Part shown: in pieces, positions 1-11,170 of the stretch
Layout of the letters: each line of letters begins with the position of its first letter
Numbering within the stretch: the stretch's first letter is position 1
Assembly: GCA_009760855.2 (NCBI GenBank)
Contig: WPIO01000011.1
Coordinates: 7,191,501 to 7,255,500 of the forward strand
Reading direction: 5' to 3'
DNA from: Cristatella mucedo
Lineage: Eukaryota; Bryozoa; Phylactolaemata; Cristatellidae
DNA: 64,000 nt
Made by a program: the position numbers and the translations under genes
The notes under the pieces: generated by a model
Told to the model about the DNA's origin: nothing
Database searches by the model: none
Seen by the model: only the letters and a program-made list of their open reading frames with translations

Positions 1-1659
1 GTACCGAGTGTGAACACATCACCAGTAACATGCAAAAAACAAGAGAGAGAAACAAAATCGAGCCTTTGGCATGGCAAACGTGCATGCATACATGCACGTG
101 CATGCATGAGCTACTATTATGCATAGGCTTAGAACACAAGTGGGCTAAGAAACCCCTTCACTTCGAAACAGCCGCTGAGAATGTGATGCGACTAGCAGGG
201 TACAGGCACAGTTTACAGCTCGGAGAAAAGAAAGTATATCACTCTATGCACGGCTGAATGCTACATAACCCAGAACTGTAATATACCGTGAGCCTAAACG
301 GGTTCCCTTTGCACTGGGGGCAGCTGTTTTGCATCAATTTTGTCCCATACGACTGCCTAATCTGAAAAAACAGGTCTAATGAAGCCGAGATGCTGGCACT
401 GCCAACCGCTCTTAGAAATTGCTCACATCGCATTCAAATTGAATGGCTATCACTTGTGGCTAGTGCAGTATTTGCATTAATACTGCAAGAATCAAGCGGT
501 TGCAACAATAGGCTTAAGCCAATTACCCGGACTAAGTTGACCAGCCTTCGACATGTGACTTGGGGTCCATCCAGGAGGGAGGGGCCAGGGCCACAGGCAG
601 AACAATTTCCCACTCAAGCGCAGACCAAAGCTCTGACCAACGAGAAGAAAATGGTTGCCAACATACAGGAGACACGTGCACGTATATAACTTTGTGCAGC
701 ACATGCCCATTGGTAGCAGCTATTCCTTGCTTAGTTATAGGCATGCCTTGCCAATAGCTTGTGCCGTACTTCGGGTTAGCAAAGCAGCTAGCGGTCTGCT
801 GAGTCACACTGGGACCCCGGTGAGGTAAGCACAATCTGTCAGTGTATAATTGTATTTGTGAGCGTGCTTGCGTGGTATTTGCGTGTGGGTGTGCATGATG
901 CACCCCCCAAAAGGCCATTGTGGTCTGTTTTTAAGTGATCAAAACTGGTTATTAAAGGCCACGAATTAGGTCATTAGCGAAGTGCTCTGAAAGCAGCTGC
1001 ATTCGTCAGCATGTGCGTATAAGCAGGCGTGGCCGTATTCCGCCAAACTAACCAGAAAATCAATGTGTACTGTGCTGTGCATTAACTCAATGGCTTGGCT
1101 GTGTAAAACTAGGGCAAACCGGAAGGACAGTCACTGGGCAGGCAGTAGTGTAGCTCGGCTGCAGCGGGCTTGACAAGGTGCACCAGCAGGACATGCTTAG
1201 TGAGCACTGCAGCAGCAAAGCAGAAGATCACTTAAGTATTCATAAACAGGGCATGCGTTTGTGTGGGGATGTGCAACTGTGAAGGTGAGTGTGTGTGGTG
1301 CATACATATGCGTGCACGTGCTCGTCCGTCTTAAAGTTTTGTTGGGCAAGACAGACATTGCTGAAACGTTATGCAACAGGTCCATTTGACCTTTTCCACT
1401 ATGCGACAAGGCCGTTTCTGCAAAAACTCCATTTGTTCTGCGGGTAGGCACATTCGCCCTCCAAGTACTCGGGTTCATCTACTCACTGCCTAAACAAGAC
1501 TTGGCTCACTCATTAATGAGGTATCTTGCACTTTCTCTTATTTTATATACATAATAGTGATAATACCTCTTCGAATTTGCCAAATGTTGTAAAAGCTGTC
1601 CAGTGATGATCTTGCTTGCATTCTCATGCATTGTCTGCCTTAGTGACTACATGTCAAAA
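1..1659. other. Intergenic or intronic stretch, no gene seen
   Basis: I find no exon with flanking splice signals and no conserved protein segment here. The only structure recognised is the dispersed repeat at 370-605. If the CK2 alpha gene continues to the left, this stretch lies within its third coding intron, because no later CK2 exon was found between here and 4421. Confidence 0.5.
370..605. repeat. Dispersed repeat D, copy 1
   Basis: About 236 bp, clearly similar over its whole length to 4912-5150 in the same orientation, with scattered substitutions. Both copies share segments such as TGCAACAATAGGCTT, TTCGACATGTGACT and GGGGTCCATCCA. No coding domain, tRNA box or terminal repeat is visible, so the class is unknown. 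Confidence 0.65.
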
Positions 1660-2413
1660 AGGACGTTGGGCCACTCAATAAAGAAGGCAACACAAGTCTC
1701 ACTACTGCCATTCTTATCAAAGACAATGAAACAAGTAGACGCAGAGCAGCTAAACTCTTATAACAAACTTCTAACCCAGCAAGTTTCAGTCTGGTTTTAG
1801 ACCTAATCACCAACTTCGCAGAGCAGCTAAACTCTTATAACAAACTTCTAACCCAGCAAGTTTCAGTCTGGTTTTAGACCTAATCACCAACTTCACCGAG
1901 TCAGCACTGCAGAAATCGCATTACAACATTCTCGAGATTGAAGAATTAAATGGACTCGGTTTTGCTGGCTCTTTAGGCAACGTTTGCTACTATTGATCGC
2001 TAAGACTTTTTTGAGCACCTATCTTGCCTGAGCATTGCTGGCAACGAACTACAATGGTTTAGGTACTATGCCGGTGGGGGGAGGGAGCCCAGAGTATTAA
2101 TGTTAATGGCCATCAGTCATCCGATGAGCTTATAAGGTATGGGAGGGGGTACCCCAAGCACATGTTTTCATAATGTATGTCCTCCTTCTTGCCGATGCTA
2201 ACACTAAACACAATATTGGCCTTCATTTTTATGCAGGTGATGCATGGCTGTACCAGTGCTTTGATACCCCTGGCTTTTAGCATATCAACTCTAAACTCCC
2301 TTTCAGCATGTATTGCTGACATTAGTACTTGGATGGGAGCAAACTTTCTCAAATTGAATGACGATACGACCAACTTACTAGGTACGGCCAAACCTATTTA
2401 AACTCAGAAATTG
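1660..2413 (+). mobile_element. LINE-A fragment (CR1/L2-like), decayed reverse transcriptase
   Basis: Broken reading frames still match the LINE-A reverse transcriptase. A segment near 1700-1800 reads LPFLSKTMKQVDAEQLNSY. Near 2220-2260 there is a degenerate form of the catalytic region (FHFYAGD in place of FHFYADD). A perfect 77-bp tandem duplication lies at 1741-1817 and 1818-1894. A better preserved LINE-A copy follows immediately at 2418, so two fragments sit in tandem. Confidence 0.7.
1741..1894 (+). repeat. Perfect 77-bp tandem duplication inside LINE-A
   Basis: Bases 1741-1817 and 1818-1894 are identical and adjacent. The duplication is out of frame with the reverse transcriptase and is confined to this copy. 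Confidence 0.9.
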
Positions 2414-2417
2414 GACT

Positions 2418-3907
2418 AACATTTTGTTGATACCATCGATACCACCCTTTGATACCATCGATCACAAAGTTCTTCTAGAGCGCCTCTCATCTCGCCTGGG
2501 CATCACTGGCACTGCTCTGCAGTGGTTCAGGTCCTATCTCAGTGGGAGACTCCAGAGTATTGACGGACAAAGATCTGAAGTACCTCTGAAATATGGAGTA
2601 CCTCAGGGCTCAGTGCTAGGTCCGGTTCTTTTCACGGTTTATACTCTGCCTCTTGCTGATGTGATTGCCAAGCACAATCTAGGCTTTCACTTCTATGCGG
2701 ATGACACTCAGTTGTACCTTTGCTTTGATCCCTCCCAGCCTTCGAGCACCTCAAATTCTCTAAACTCACTTGCTACATGCATTGATGACATCCGCACATG
2801 GATGGCAGCAAATTTTCTAAAACTTAGCGATGATAAAACTAACTTACTAGTTATGGGCAAACCCAGTGTGATCCAGAGATTGGAAAGGCTGACTCTCAAA
2901 ATTGGCTCTGCCAGCATATCACCTGTTGAATCAGCTCGAAATCTAGGTGTCATATTCCAAAGCGACCTCTCGTTAGACGACCATATCAGCTCCACAGTCA
3001 AATCCGCCTATTTTCAGCTTCATAACATTGCTAAAATTCGGGCTTGTTTAGATAAAGATACCACGTCCAAGTTGGTCCATGCATTCATGACATCCCGTCT
3101 CGACTTCTGCAACTCACTGCTTACTGGCCTACCAGCATGTGCGATCAGGCGATTGCAGCTGGTGCAAAACTCTGCAGCTAGACTTGTCTGTCGTGAGCGT
3201 CGCAGTTGCCACATTACTCCACTTCTCGCCGACCTGCACTGGCTACCAGTCAAGCAACGGATTGACTTCAAGGTTTTGTCGCTCACTTTTAGGTCCCTTC
3301 ATTCTATGGCTCCAGCCTATCTGTCAGATATACTACCCCATCAGGCCAAGCATCGTACCACCCGCTTCTCGGAATCCAACAGTCTACAAATACCTCGTAC
3401 AAACCTGACATCCTTTGGAGACCGTGCATTTACTTACTATTCTATTGCGTATCACTTTGCAGCAAATGTAAAGCGCCTAGAAAGAGATTAAGTTCTCTGA
3501 GGGCGCTTTATCAAGTGCAATATTATTATTATTATTATTATTTAGTTCGTATGCTCCCAAAGCCTGGAACTCCCTCCCGACCTGCGTCAGAACATCCCCT
3601 GACCTGACCACATTTAAAAGGAACCTAAAAAACACACCTATTTAGGACAGCATTTAGTGGGTCCCTGTGATTCGTCCTTGATGTGCTTATGCGTGCTGAC
3701 ACTGTGCATGCTGCCACTAACCACATTTGCATGCTGACCCTGTGCATGTCACCCCTAACCATATCATTCATTTTCGTTTGTTTTTCAAGCATGATTTTAC
3801 TTACCATTCAATTACATTTCACTTTACAGCAAATGTAAAGCGCCTAGAGAGAGATTGAGTTCTCTGAGGGCGCTTTATCAAGTGAATTATTATTATTATT
3901 ATTATTA
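2418..3907 (+). mobile_element. LINE-A copy with reverse transcriptase, nested tail insertion and complete 3' end
   Basis: This is the best LINE-A copy. An open frame at 2424-3491 encodes the palm and C-terminal part of a CR1/L2-type reverse transcriptase: FDTIDHKVLLERL, YGVPQGSVLGPVLF, the catalytic YADD within FHFYADDTQLYL, then RLDFCNSLL, LVCRERRSCHITPLL and LHWLPVKQRIDFK. The endonuclease and N-terminal half are missing (5' truncated). The frame is interrupted at 3433-3539 by a tail-only insertion and resumes at 3541 (SYAPKAWNSLP), with a further frameshift near 3625. The 3' end carries the hairpin tail and ATT repeats at 3830-3907. Confidence 0.85.
3433..3539 (+). mobile_element. Tail-only LINE-A/SINE insertion (107 bp) with target duplication
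   Basis: The segment contains only the last part of the LINE-A 3' region: TTTGCAGCAAATG, the hairpin and an ATT tail. It interrupts the reverse transcriptase frame between the codons for Ala-Phe and Ser-Ser. ATTTA at 3428-3432 is repeated at 3540-3544, the expected target-site duplication. Removing the insert restores the consensus reading. Confidence 0.8.
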
Positions 3908-4421
3908 ACACTCAAAAAAGCAGCTTAAAACAGTGATACACACTTAAGTTCTTTAACAGATATATAACCAAGTAAATTCACAGATTAAAGGTGAATTCTA
4001 TCTTTATCAAATGGTCTACATCAATGAATTCTTTGGCCTAAGACAAAATTACAAAAATTCGGTCACACAAACAGCTGCACGAAATTATGTAGAAAATGGT
4101 GCCTAAGCAGTATAATACAACTTGAATAACTGTATTTATCATATGTCAACTAATCAACGAACCAAACTGCTGCCGAAAATGAATGATGATGCCGACCAGG
4201 GTCCGAGAAGGGTAGGGTACACTTCACGATGACCGAAGAAAACTCTAGCCTTTCCAATAAGTGCTATCTCCCAGAGGGTAGACTCACCACTACATTTTGG
4301 TAAAACCTTACACACAAGTTGCCATGACTAGCCGTTCCAATCCTATGAGTGACAAAATACAGGTAGCTGCTGGTGCAGACTGAGACTTAGCAGCTGGCGT
4401 CTATATGTAACTATGGCTTAC
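3908..4421. other. Intron sequence (CK2 alpha), nothing recognised
   Basis: AT-rich, without exon-like or repeat structure that I can identify. It lies just 3' of the third CK2 alpha coding exon on the minus strand. Confidence 0.5.
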
Positions 4422-7400
4422 CACAGGGTCTTTTACAATAGCCATCAACGAAATGACATTAACACCACCACGTAAGTTCTCCAAGATTTTGATCTCTCTC
4501 TTAATCTTCTTCTTCTTGACAGGCTAAAATTAACGAACCAAAAAGCATTTAAAGTGCAGATTAACAGAATCTGTCAGTGTAATAACGTACAAATTCTAAT
4601 AGCAGGGTAAACATTACGGTCTCTTTCGAATTCATAGTTCAAAGATAGAAGACATTTTTTGCATACCACATTCACATTGTACACTGTCTGCCAATATGAA
4701 GGATAATGTCTGTGAACAAACATCGATGACCCAGCACAATAGGCTCTATAACTGAATTCTAAAGCTAAACTGTAGCTGTCAGTGCTATTTAAAATTCAAA
4801 CACAAACTTGTAACAGAATTCGGTCACAAAATCATCACTTTTATGGCATTGCTAGAAAATACTTCCGAGACTAGACTCTTCTGGTATGAGAGTGCCTATC
4901 ATTCTATGTAACCGACGTATAGGTCTGCTATAGCCGAGATACTGGCACTGCAAAACGCTCTTGGAAACGGCTCATATCGCATTCCCATTGAATGGCTATC
5001 GCTCGTTGCTGGCGCAGTATTTGCATCAAAACTGCAAGAATCACGCGGTTGCAACAATAGGCTTGAACCAATTATCCGAATGAAGTTGATTACCCTTCGA
5101 CATGTGACTCTTGGGGTCCATCCAGAGGGGGAGGGGCCCAAGGCCACAGGCAGACCAATGCGTATGTCACCGCAAAACTGTGAAAATCCTCAATGGGCAA
5201 AGTCGGTGAGCAAATATAGCTTCAATTGCTAGATCACTAGTCGAGAGATACCAAGTCCACGACCTGGTATGTCTTGCTGAGTTGTGCAATTCAAGTCCTA
5301 ACCAAAAGCACCATGTAGAGACCTTCGAAATGCAATGCAACTAAAGAAGAGCAATCATCCTGGATTGCATATCTGGTTTCTAATGCATGCAGTCCAGCAT
5401 CAAATCACTGCCAGCAGCCATTCCTCATGCTGCTGTGTGAGTGGGGTGGGGGGGGGACTTCGTTTGGTCTACTTGCTACTCATTCATTATTTTGTTCCTC
5501 GGGTCGATATGCAATCCTTGCTCCCAAGCCGATTGAAAGCAAAATCTCTTTATCCTGAACGAACCTTTAACCAACGGCAGCCAGTGAATTACAGCTCACT
5601 CAAGAACCAGCTTTTCTCTATGGGGTGGGGTTCTTGACTAGCCTGAAGTTTTGGTCTAAGCAGTGTGGTGTGTACATGCTCATGGCAGCCACTTCTTGAG
5701 ATAAGGGAGCTAAGGCAGTGCAGCAGCAGTTTTAAAAATTAACATTATTTGAGCAACAAACCCAATGTGTCGGCATGGTTGCTAGCAGGGCTGGTTATCG
5801 AGCTTCGGCTGTGACGATGGCTTTAGCCCTAGCTGGTGCTAAAAATCGAAGCCCCTTGTGCAGTATCACATAAATCAGTGAGGCTCCTCTATCAGCAGCT
5901 GGCTGCTTTGATTGCTGGGCTTTTAATAGTAGTAGTTATAACTATTTTAAGCTAGCACAACCAAAGGCCTGACATGGTTTGAAAATAATGCAAGATATGG
6001 CTAGAACAGTCCAAAGGAACAGCTGCAAAAAAGCATTTTCTGATTTAGGAATTTAAGAATTCCTTTGAACAACATCCTATGTATTAACTCTCTCAGTTAG
6101 CCAAATGCATGTACTAAATTGAACTACCTTCTCATAACTTGAATGTGAACTGTTATATAAATGCAGATCAAGTTTGTGGAATTTCGAGTTTTTGCCAAGA
6201 CTCCAGCAGTAGTTTTATATGGTCCCTCGGCTCTTTTTTCACCAGAAAACGTAGTTGGCTGGGTTCTTGCTGCAACTGCACTATGGATTTCTTGCAGTCT
6301 AAATTCAGGTCTGGTCATCGTCTGTGAATTCAAAACAAACGTTGTCCATTCCTGAAGAAGTGCCGGGCGCAGTCGCGAGATGCATTTCCTAATAAAGTAA
6401 ATAAAGGCTAGCTGATTTAACAGCCTCATTTAAATAGTTAGACAAGCCTTTACGGCTATCACCACTGCTTGCACTGAGAAATTAAGGATTTAACCTGGGC
6501 TGTGAAGTGTGAGCACCTCACCCCTCAGCTGGGCTGATAATTCTTGAGAGAGATCCTTCGAAACAGTCAAAAAAGCATTCTACACCGTGTCCTGATGGTG
6601 CTAGAAAAAACTATCTGCCAGAAATTACATACAACTCTTTCAAAACTTGATGGAAACTGCCAAACAAGTAATTTGCTTGTTTTTTTTGGAACCTAGTAGA
6701 CTAACCGAGGTGGCAGCATGCACAGTAAATCACTGAAATATTTGAGGCTACAATGATCCTTAGGGTGCGTGGATTGTTCGAACCCAATCGAGGGCGTGCA
6801 CACACAAACACGCACACACAAACACACACACACTTGCATAGCACCACAAGATAACCTATCTATCCAGGCGCCTCACATATGCCGAGGGGCTCGAGTCAAT
6901 GACACTGGTCGTTCAAGGTGAGCACTTTACCCATGGGTGAGACAAGAGCTTCAAACGCCATAACTGCCACATCACACCACTTCCCTCTGATCTGCAGAGA
7001 CTACCCACCAAGCAGCATGTAGACTGGTTTCAAGGTTCTGGCACTGGCATTCAGGTCTCTTCGTTCTATCACTCTGGCCTACCTATCGGAAATACTTCCC
7101 AATCAATTTCACATCTTACTAACCATTCTTTTAACTTTAGTCGTTCGGTTGTGCCCATAACTAGCCCCAAATCATTTGACCGTGCAGTCAATTTATGTTC
7201 CCAAAGACTGGAATTCACTCCCGACTAACATCACATCTACTGACTTGATATTTAAATACTATTACTAATTGCCTAATATGTTATCGAAGTACTGGTGTAA
7301 AGCCAAAATAAACAAGTATGGTAATTTATTTCGCTGACCTTTCATTTAGCAACTGCTTTCGTTGGCTTCTGCCCTTGGAACTGGCTTCGGCCCCTTACAG

Positions 7401-8353
7401 CTGCTAATCAGGAAAGACTGCTTACCAATAGCCACTTGGGCTTTGAGCGCGCTAGTGAAAACTCTCTGTCATAACACCCACATAGCCTGTATTCAAACAC
7501 TTCACATATTCCACGGACCTCGATCCCACGACCTCGGTCACCAAATGCATTCACCCTGGCCTTGGTCAAGGCAAGCACCTCTACACCTGGGCCAAACCAG
7601 CATCTCTTTTTTACTTCTAGACAATAACATTAATGCATTAGAGGAGAGAGTGCCAACTCAATTTCACTAGCGGTCGATTTGTTGAGGGCTGGGGAGTGGA
7701 GCGGAAGGGAAGGGAAATCCACCTCTGTAAGGTGGCCTTCCCAAAAAGCACTGCAGGCAGGCTGATTTAAAAATCTCTGCGAATTGGCTAGAATAAACAT
7801 CTTCCAATTGCCATGCCACGTCGTCAGACAGGTTACTAACACTGCAAACTCAGCTTTTGGCGATACATTAGGGCAATAAAAAGCTTGCACTGCTTGCTAG
7901 TATCAGCAGAAACATATAGTATAATGCCACTATTTGCTGTTCTGAACTGTACACAAAAGGTAATTATAACAGCAAAGACGTTGGCCATATCACTGCAAAC
8001 CCGTTCTCAATTCAGCAACTGAACCAATCTACCTTCAAGATTTTAATGACACACTTTTCATTGGTGACGACATTCATAGCCTCAAAGACCTCGCTGTACT
8101 TTCCGCGTCCCAGCTTTTTGACGATCTGATAGTTGTCCTGCTGACTGTAAAACAAAACCAAGCTCACAGCAACTTCAGGAAATGCAATACATGAAGGGAC
8201 GAGGACCGCCACACAGTAACACTAACTAAAAAGTTGCACTGACATGCTTGCGACTTACCCCCATTCCACGACATATGACTCGTAGTCCCAGTATTCTCTA
8301 GGACGATGAGTGTTCACATCTGCATACACTCTTGCTCTACTAGGAGTCGGCAT
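4422..8353 (-). CDS. Protein kinase CK2 catalytic subunit alpha, first three coding exons (3' part outside window)
   Basis: CK2 alpha is a constitutively active Ser/Thr kinase of nucleus and cytoplasm, usually held as a tetramer with CK2 beta. Coding exon 1 is 8353-8259 (ATG at 8353; [20 protein letters not shown], then [12 protein letters not shown]), donor GTAAG. Exon 2 is 8144-8033 ([20 protein letters not shown], the glycine-rich loop, and KCVIKILK with the ATP-binding lysine). Exon 3 is 4523-4422 ([20 protein letters not shown], the basic cluster, ending KDPV), donor GTAAGC. All junctions are GT-AG and the phases join cleanly. [16 protein letters not shown] departs from the usual GGPNII.LADIVKDPV. 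An acceptor TCTAG|GC suggests that the exon with the ATG starts at 8472, after a 5' UTR intron. Exons after KDPV were not found. Confidence 0.93.
4912..5150. repeat. Dispersed repeat D, copy 2
   Basis: Second copy of the 236-bp repeat at 370-605, same orientation, lying in CK2 alpha intron 2. The ends appear to coincide with those of copy 1, near GGTCT on the left and AGGCAGA.CAAT on the right. Confidence 0.65.
6408..6545 (-). mobile_element. SINE-2 copy
   Basis: Shares with 37770-37905, 38512-38672 and 40383-40502 the segment CTTTACGGCTATCACCACTG and a reversed tRNA-like promoter. It is diverged, and its B box is degenerate. Confidence 0.6.
6833..6945 (-). mobile_element. SINE-1 relic
   Basis: Reversed SINE-1: CCAGGCGCCTCACATATGCC is the tail side, followed by GGGGCTCGAGTCAATGAC over the B-box region and GAGCACTTTACCCATGGGTG over the A-box region. 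Diverged. Confidence 0.6.
6950..7262 (+). mobile_element. LINE-A relic, C-terminal ORF2 region
   Basis: Nucleotide similarity to the LINE-A region encoding HITPLL..LHWLPVKQR and downstream (CATCACACCACTTCC, then TTCAAGGTTCTGGCA, then TGTTCCCAAAGACTGGAATT). Frames are broken and the 3' tail is lost. Confidence 0.65.
7490..7605 (-). mobile_element. SINE-1 relic
   Basis: Reversed copy with CACTTCACATATTCCACG, CGATCCCACGACCTCGGTC over the B-box side, and GGGCCAAACCAGCA over the A-box side. The shared LINE-like tail is largely degenerate. Confidence 0.65.
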
Positions 8354-8784
8354 CTTCAGCTGACTTGATTTTGTAGTGACAGCTCTTAGCAGTACAGACC
8401 GTCTGGCTGCCTGAGCAAGTGCCGGATATATCCGCTGCAGGTTGTCAAATCATTGATGGTCTTCTTTAATGCCTAGAGAAAGTGATGAGCATTTAGGTAA
8501 ACTGCAAAACTTGTGGGGCATATGTGCACTTTTAACTAGCCTTCGGGTGCACAGAAACCACGACCAACTGCTGGATTACAGGGTTCCAACTACTAGCGCC
8601 GATTGGTAATGCCCATGGCCGATACAAGCAAAAATAGGCCTTCATGAGGATTAGGCAGTGGCCACCTAGACATAAATCACTACGATACACTTATGAAGAC
8701 TAAATGCCCTCGGGCTACTTATCTGCGCAGACCTCATCGGACTCAGGAGCCAGTTCATAGTTGGATGGAATAAATGCACCCACA

Positions 8785-9042
8785 TTTAATCTGGAATGGG
8801 ATGGCTGCAGATCAACCGGAACCCATCTATTTATCACAGCATTTAGTGGGTCCCCGTGATTCGTCCTTTATGTGCTTATGCGTGCTGACACTGTGCATGT
8901 TACCCCTAACCATGTTATTCTTGTCTATTCAGTATGCTACCACTAAACGTTCGATCGTGCTTACTTTGCAGCTAATGTGAAGTGCCTAGAAAGAGATTGA
9001 GTTTTTTTCTGAGGGTGCTATATCAAATGTATTATTATTATA
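8785..9042 (+). mobile_element. LINE-A 3' fragment with tail
   Basis: Starts within the last codons of ORF2 (ATCTATTTATCACAGCATTT, TAGTGGGTCC) and continues through the conserved 3' region (GTGCTGACACTGTGCATGTT, CCCTAACCATG) to the hairpin tail and ATT repeats at 8985-9042. It lies upstream of the CK2 alpha coding start. Confidence 0.8.
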
Positions 9043-10011
9043 AGGCAATCACAATTGCACATGCTAATACAGCCCAGAGCCGGATTGTATAGAGCAAACA
9101 CTAGGAACTCCAAGGAGCTACTACAAACACAATTGAGCCAAAAAGCACAGGAACATTTTTGAAATAGAATGGGATCTGGCACGTCACAACTAAGTGAGTA
9201 ACTACTTTTCTGTGTAAGTATTGGAAGACTAATATGATCTCTAAGGGTTTTGCATTGAACATATTAAATCAATACCAGGAACATGACCGATTGCTAGCAC
9301 AAGGATGTATTGTATCATCATCTGGATCCACTGTCATCACACATTTATTGGTAGGAATGGTCTGTTTTTTGCCTCAACCAAGACATGGGAGGCTGTACTA
9401 ACCAACGTGTCCATGCCTCGGATCAAGCCCGACCGAGTCAAGTACTGCTTCTGACTAGTTAGTGCCCATAGCCTTTTGGTGGCATGCAGCTGACAAGTTT
9501 GTTATGCTGTCGATCCAAACAGTTTTATCGACCACATTGAGAACAATCAATATGGGAAAAGTGCTAAATTAAGCACATCACCTCTATCCATCACTTGCCA
9601 TTCTGGCTCCCACATGCCGACATGGCTCCAGAGCTAAGGGAACACATCTGGCAGATACCATGATCTGAATGCAGAACCTAAATGCCGTCTATCAACCAAT
9701 ACCCTGAAATAAGTTGCAAGGCTGTTAATATAACAATGCATCAGCGAGAACATGTGTTATTGACTATTGCACGGGTTGCATCCCAAACTTTGGCCAGTCT
9801 GCTATAACTAAGGCAGCAAGAAATAATAACAAATGTATCGTTATGACATAACTGCTTCTATTACTGCCAGCATCGAATGCATGCTCCAAAGAAGGCTGTA
9901 CACGACTTCGACTGTGTGCCGTGGGGATATGCTGTACTGTCGGGAGGGATGCACAGTATTGGCCACTTACATCAACAAATAATCAAACCTCGAAAGCAGA
10001 GGCGATAGAAA
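9043..10011. other. Stretch without recognised features
   Basis: No conserved exon, repeat family member or tRNA-like box could be identified. It may be intronic or upstream sequence of the CK2 alpha gene. Confidence 0.45.
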
Positions 10012-10212
10012 GCAAATAATAATAGCAAAAATAATACATTTGATGCCCTCAGAGAACTCAATCTCTTTCTAGGCACCTTACACTTGCTGCCAAGGAAACA
10101 CGATCAAATGGTTGGTGGAAGCATTATCAATAAACAGCAAGAATAACATGGTTAGCTGTATGCTAACCATGTTACATGCAGTTACATGCACAGGGTGAGC
10201 ATGCAAGTATGG
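10012..10212 (-). mobile_element. LINE-A 3' fragment with internal perfect hairpin
   Basis: Reversed tail (CCCTCAGAGAACTCAATCTC, TTTCTAGGC) and adjacent 3' region. Where the consensus runs AACATGGTTAGGGGTGACAT, this copy has an insertion that makes a perfect 13-bp inverted repeat at 10144-10156 and 10162-10174 (TAACATGGTTAGC, 5-nt loop). Confidence 0.8.
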
Positions 10213-10425
10213 TGATTGGCAGCAAGACTATGAAATATGAACAAGTGCAATATAGAAAGATGCTAACTGACATAGAGGACAGCATGATCGGGCTAATTGT
10301 AATCTTCGGCCAAAATCTCAGATGACTACCGTCCACGAATAGGCTCACGAACATACTTACGGTCAACTGCTGAAAGAAAAGAAGACTAGCAGAGAGCACA
10401 CACAACAGTGGTTTCTTTCAGTCAG

Positions 10426-10515
10426 GTGTAATAATAATAACAATAAATTTATGTAGCGCCCACGGAGAACTTAATATCTTTCTAGGAACTTCACATATGC
10501 TGCAATGCTTGAATT
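10426..10515 (-). mobile_element. Short LINE-A/SINE-1 tail fragment
   Basis: AATAATAATAACAATAAATT followed by TAGCGCCCACGGAGAACTTA and TATCTTTCTAGG, the reversed shared tail. Too short to tell LINE-A from SINE-1. Confidence 0.6.
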
Positions 10516-10549
10516 ATAAAAAAAAAGCTGCGTCTACAATGCCAGCAAG

Positions 10550-11170
10550 ACCCAGCAGCATCTTTCGCCGTGCCGAGCCGCCTCTGCTGCTGCCGCCTTC
10601 ACGCGACCCCTCATTCCTGAGGAATGAGCCGCCAGCTTCATACTAGGGGCTCGGCCGTGACGGACGAGTACAGATCAGAGGCTTGCTCCTGCTCCATTGC
10701 CAAGGCGCTTCATTCTTCCAGGTTTTCAGCCAGCCAGCGGATATGGGACCCGAAAGAGGCGCCATGCACACAACGAGTACACGTCAGAATCCCATGCTGC
10801 TGCATTCTGCTCTCCGAGCATGCTATCAACTCGGAGAGCAGACGGGCGCCAGGCTCGCAGGTTATTAGCACGCCGTGTCAGCAGTGTCTGAGAGCCGCAC
10901 ACTCGGAAACCAGACTAGGATAATGGCAGGCCGAGCGACGCGTACCTCTACACGCCGACTGCAACCGGTAAGCATGGTGCGGTAAGGCATACGATAACTA
11001 TATACGGTGGCTCGCCCCACTCTCCAACAGAACCACAAGCACTAACTGCAGTTTAAGTGCAGCCAAAGGCAGGCGCGCCCCTTTAAAGCACGAGCCTGCA
11101 CTTACCGCTAAGCAGCGCGGCGCGAGGCACTCCAGGCCCGCGAAGGGCGCGACGACCTACGAGTCAGCAC
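10550..11170. promoter_or_regulatory. CpG-rich stretch, candidate CK2 alpha promoter region
   Basis: GC- and CpG-rich against its surroundings, 2.2 kb upstream of the CK2 alpha ATG on the minus strand, with an intervening 5' UTR intron inferred from the acceptor at 8473. No core promoter element was identified with certainty. The promoter role is an inference from position and composition. Confidence 0.35.

Larger units (their letters stand above)
4524..8032 (-). other. CK2 alpha intron 2
   Basis: A 3.5-kb intron with ordinary GT (8032-8031) and AG (4525-4524) ends. It contains dispersed repeat D (4912-5150), a SINE-2 (6408-6545), two SINE-1 relics (6833-6945 and 7490-7605) and a decayed LINE-A fragment (6950-7262). 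The stretch 5150-6400 shows nothing I recognise. Confidence 0.75.
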
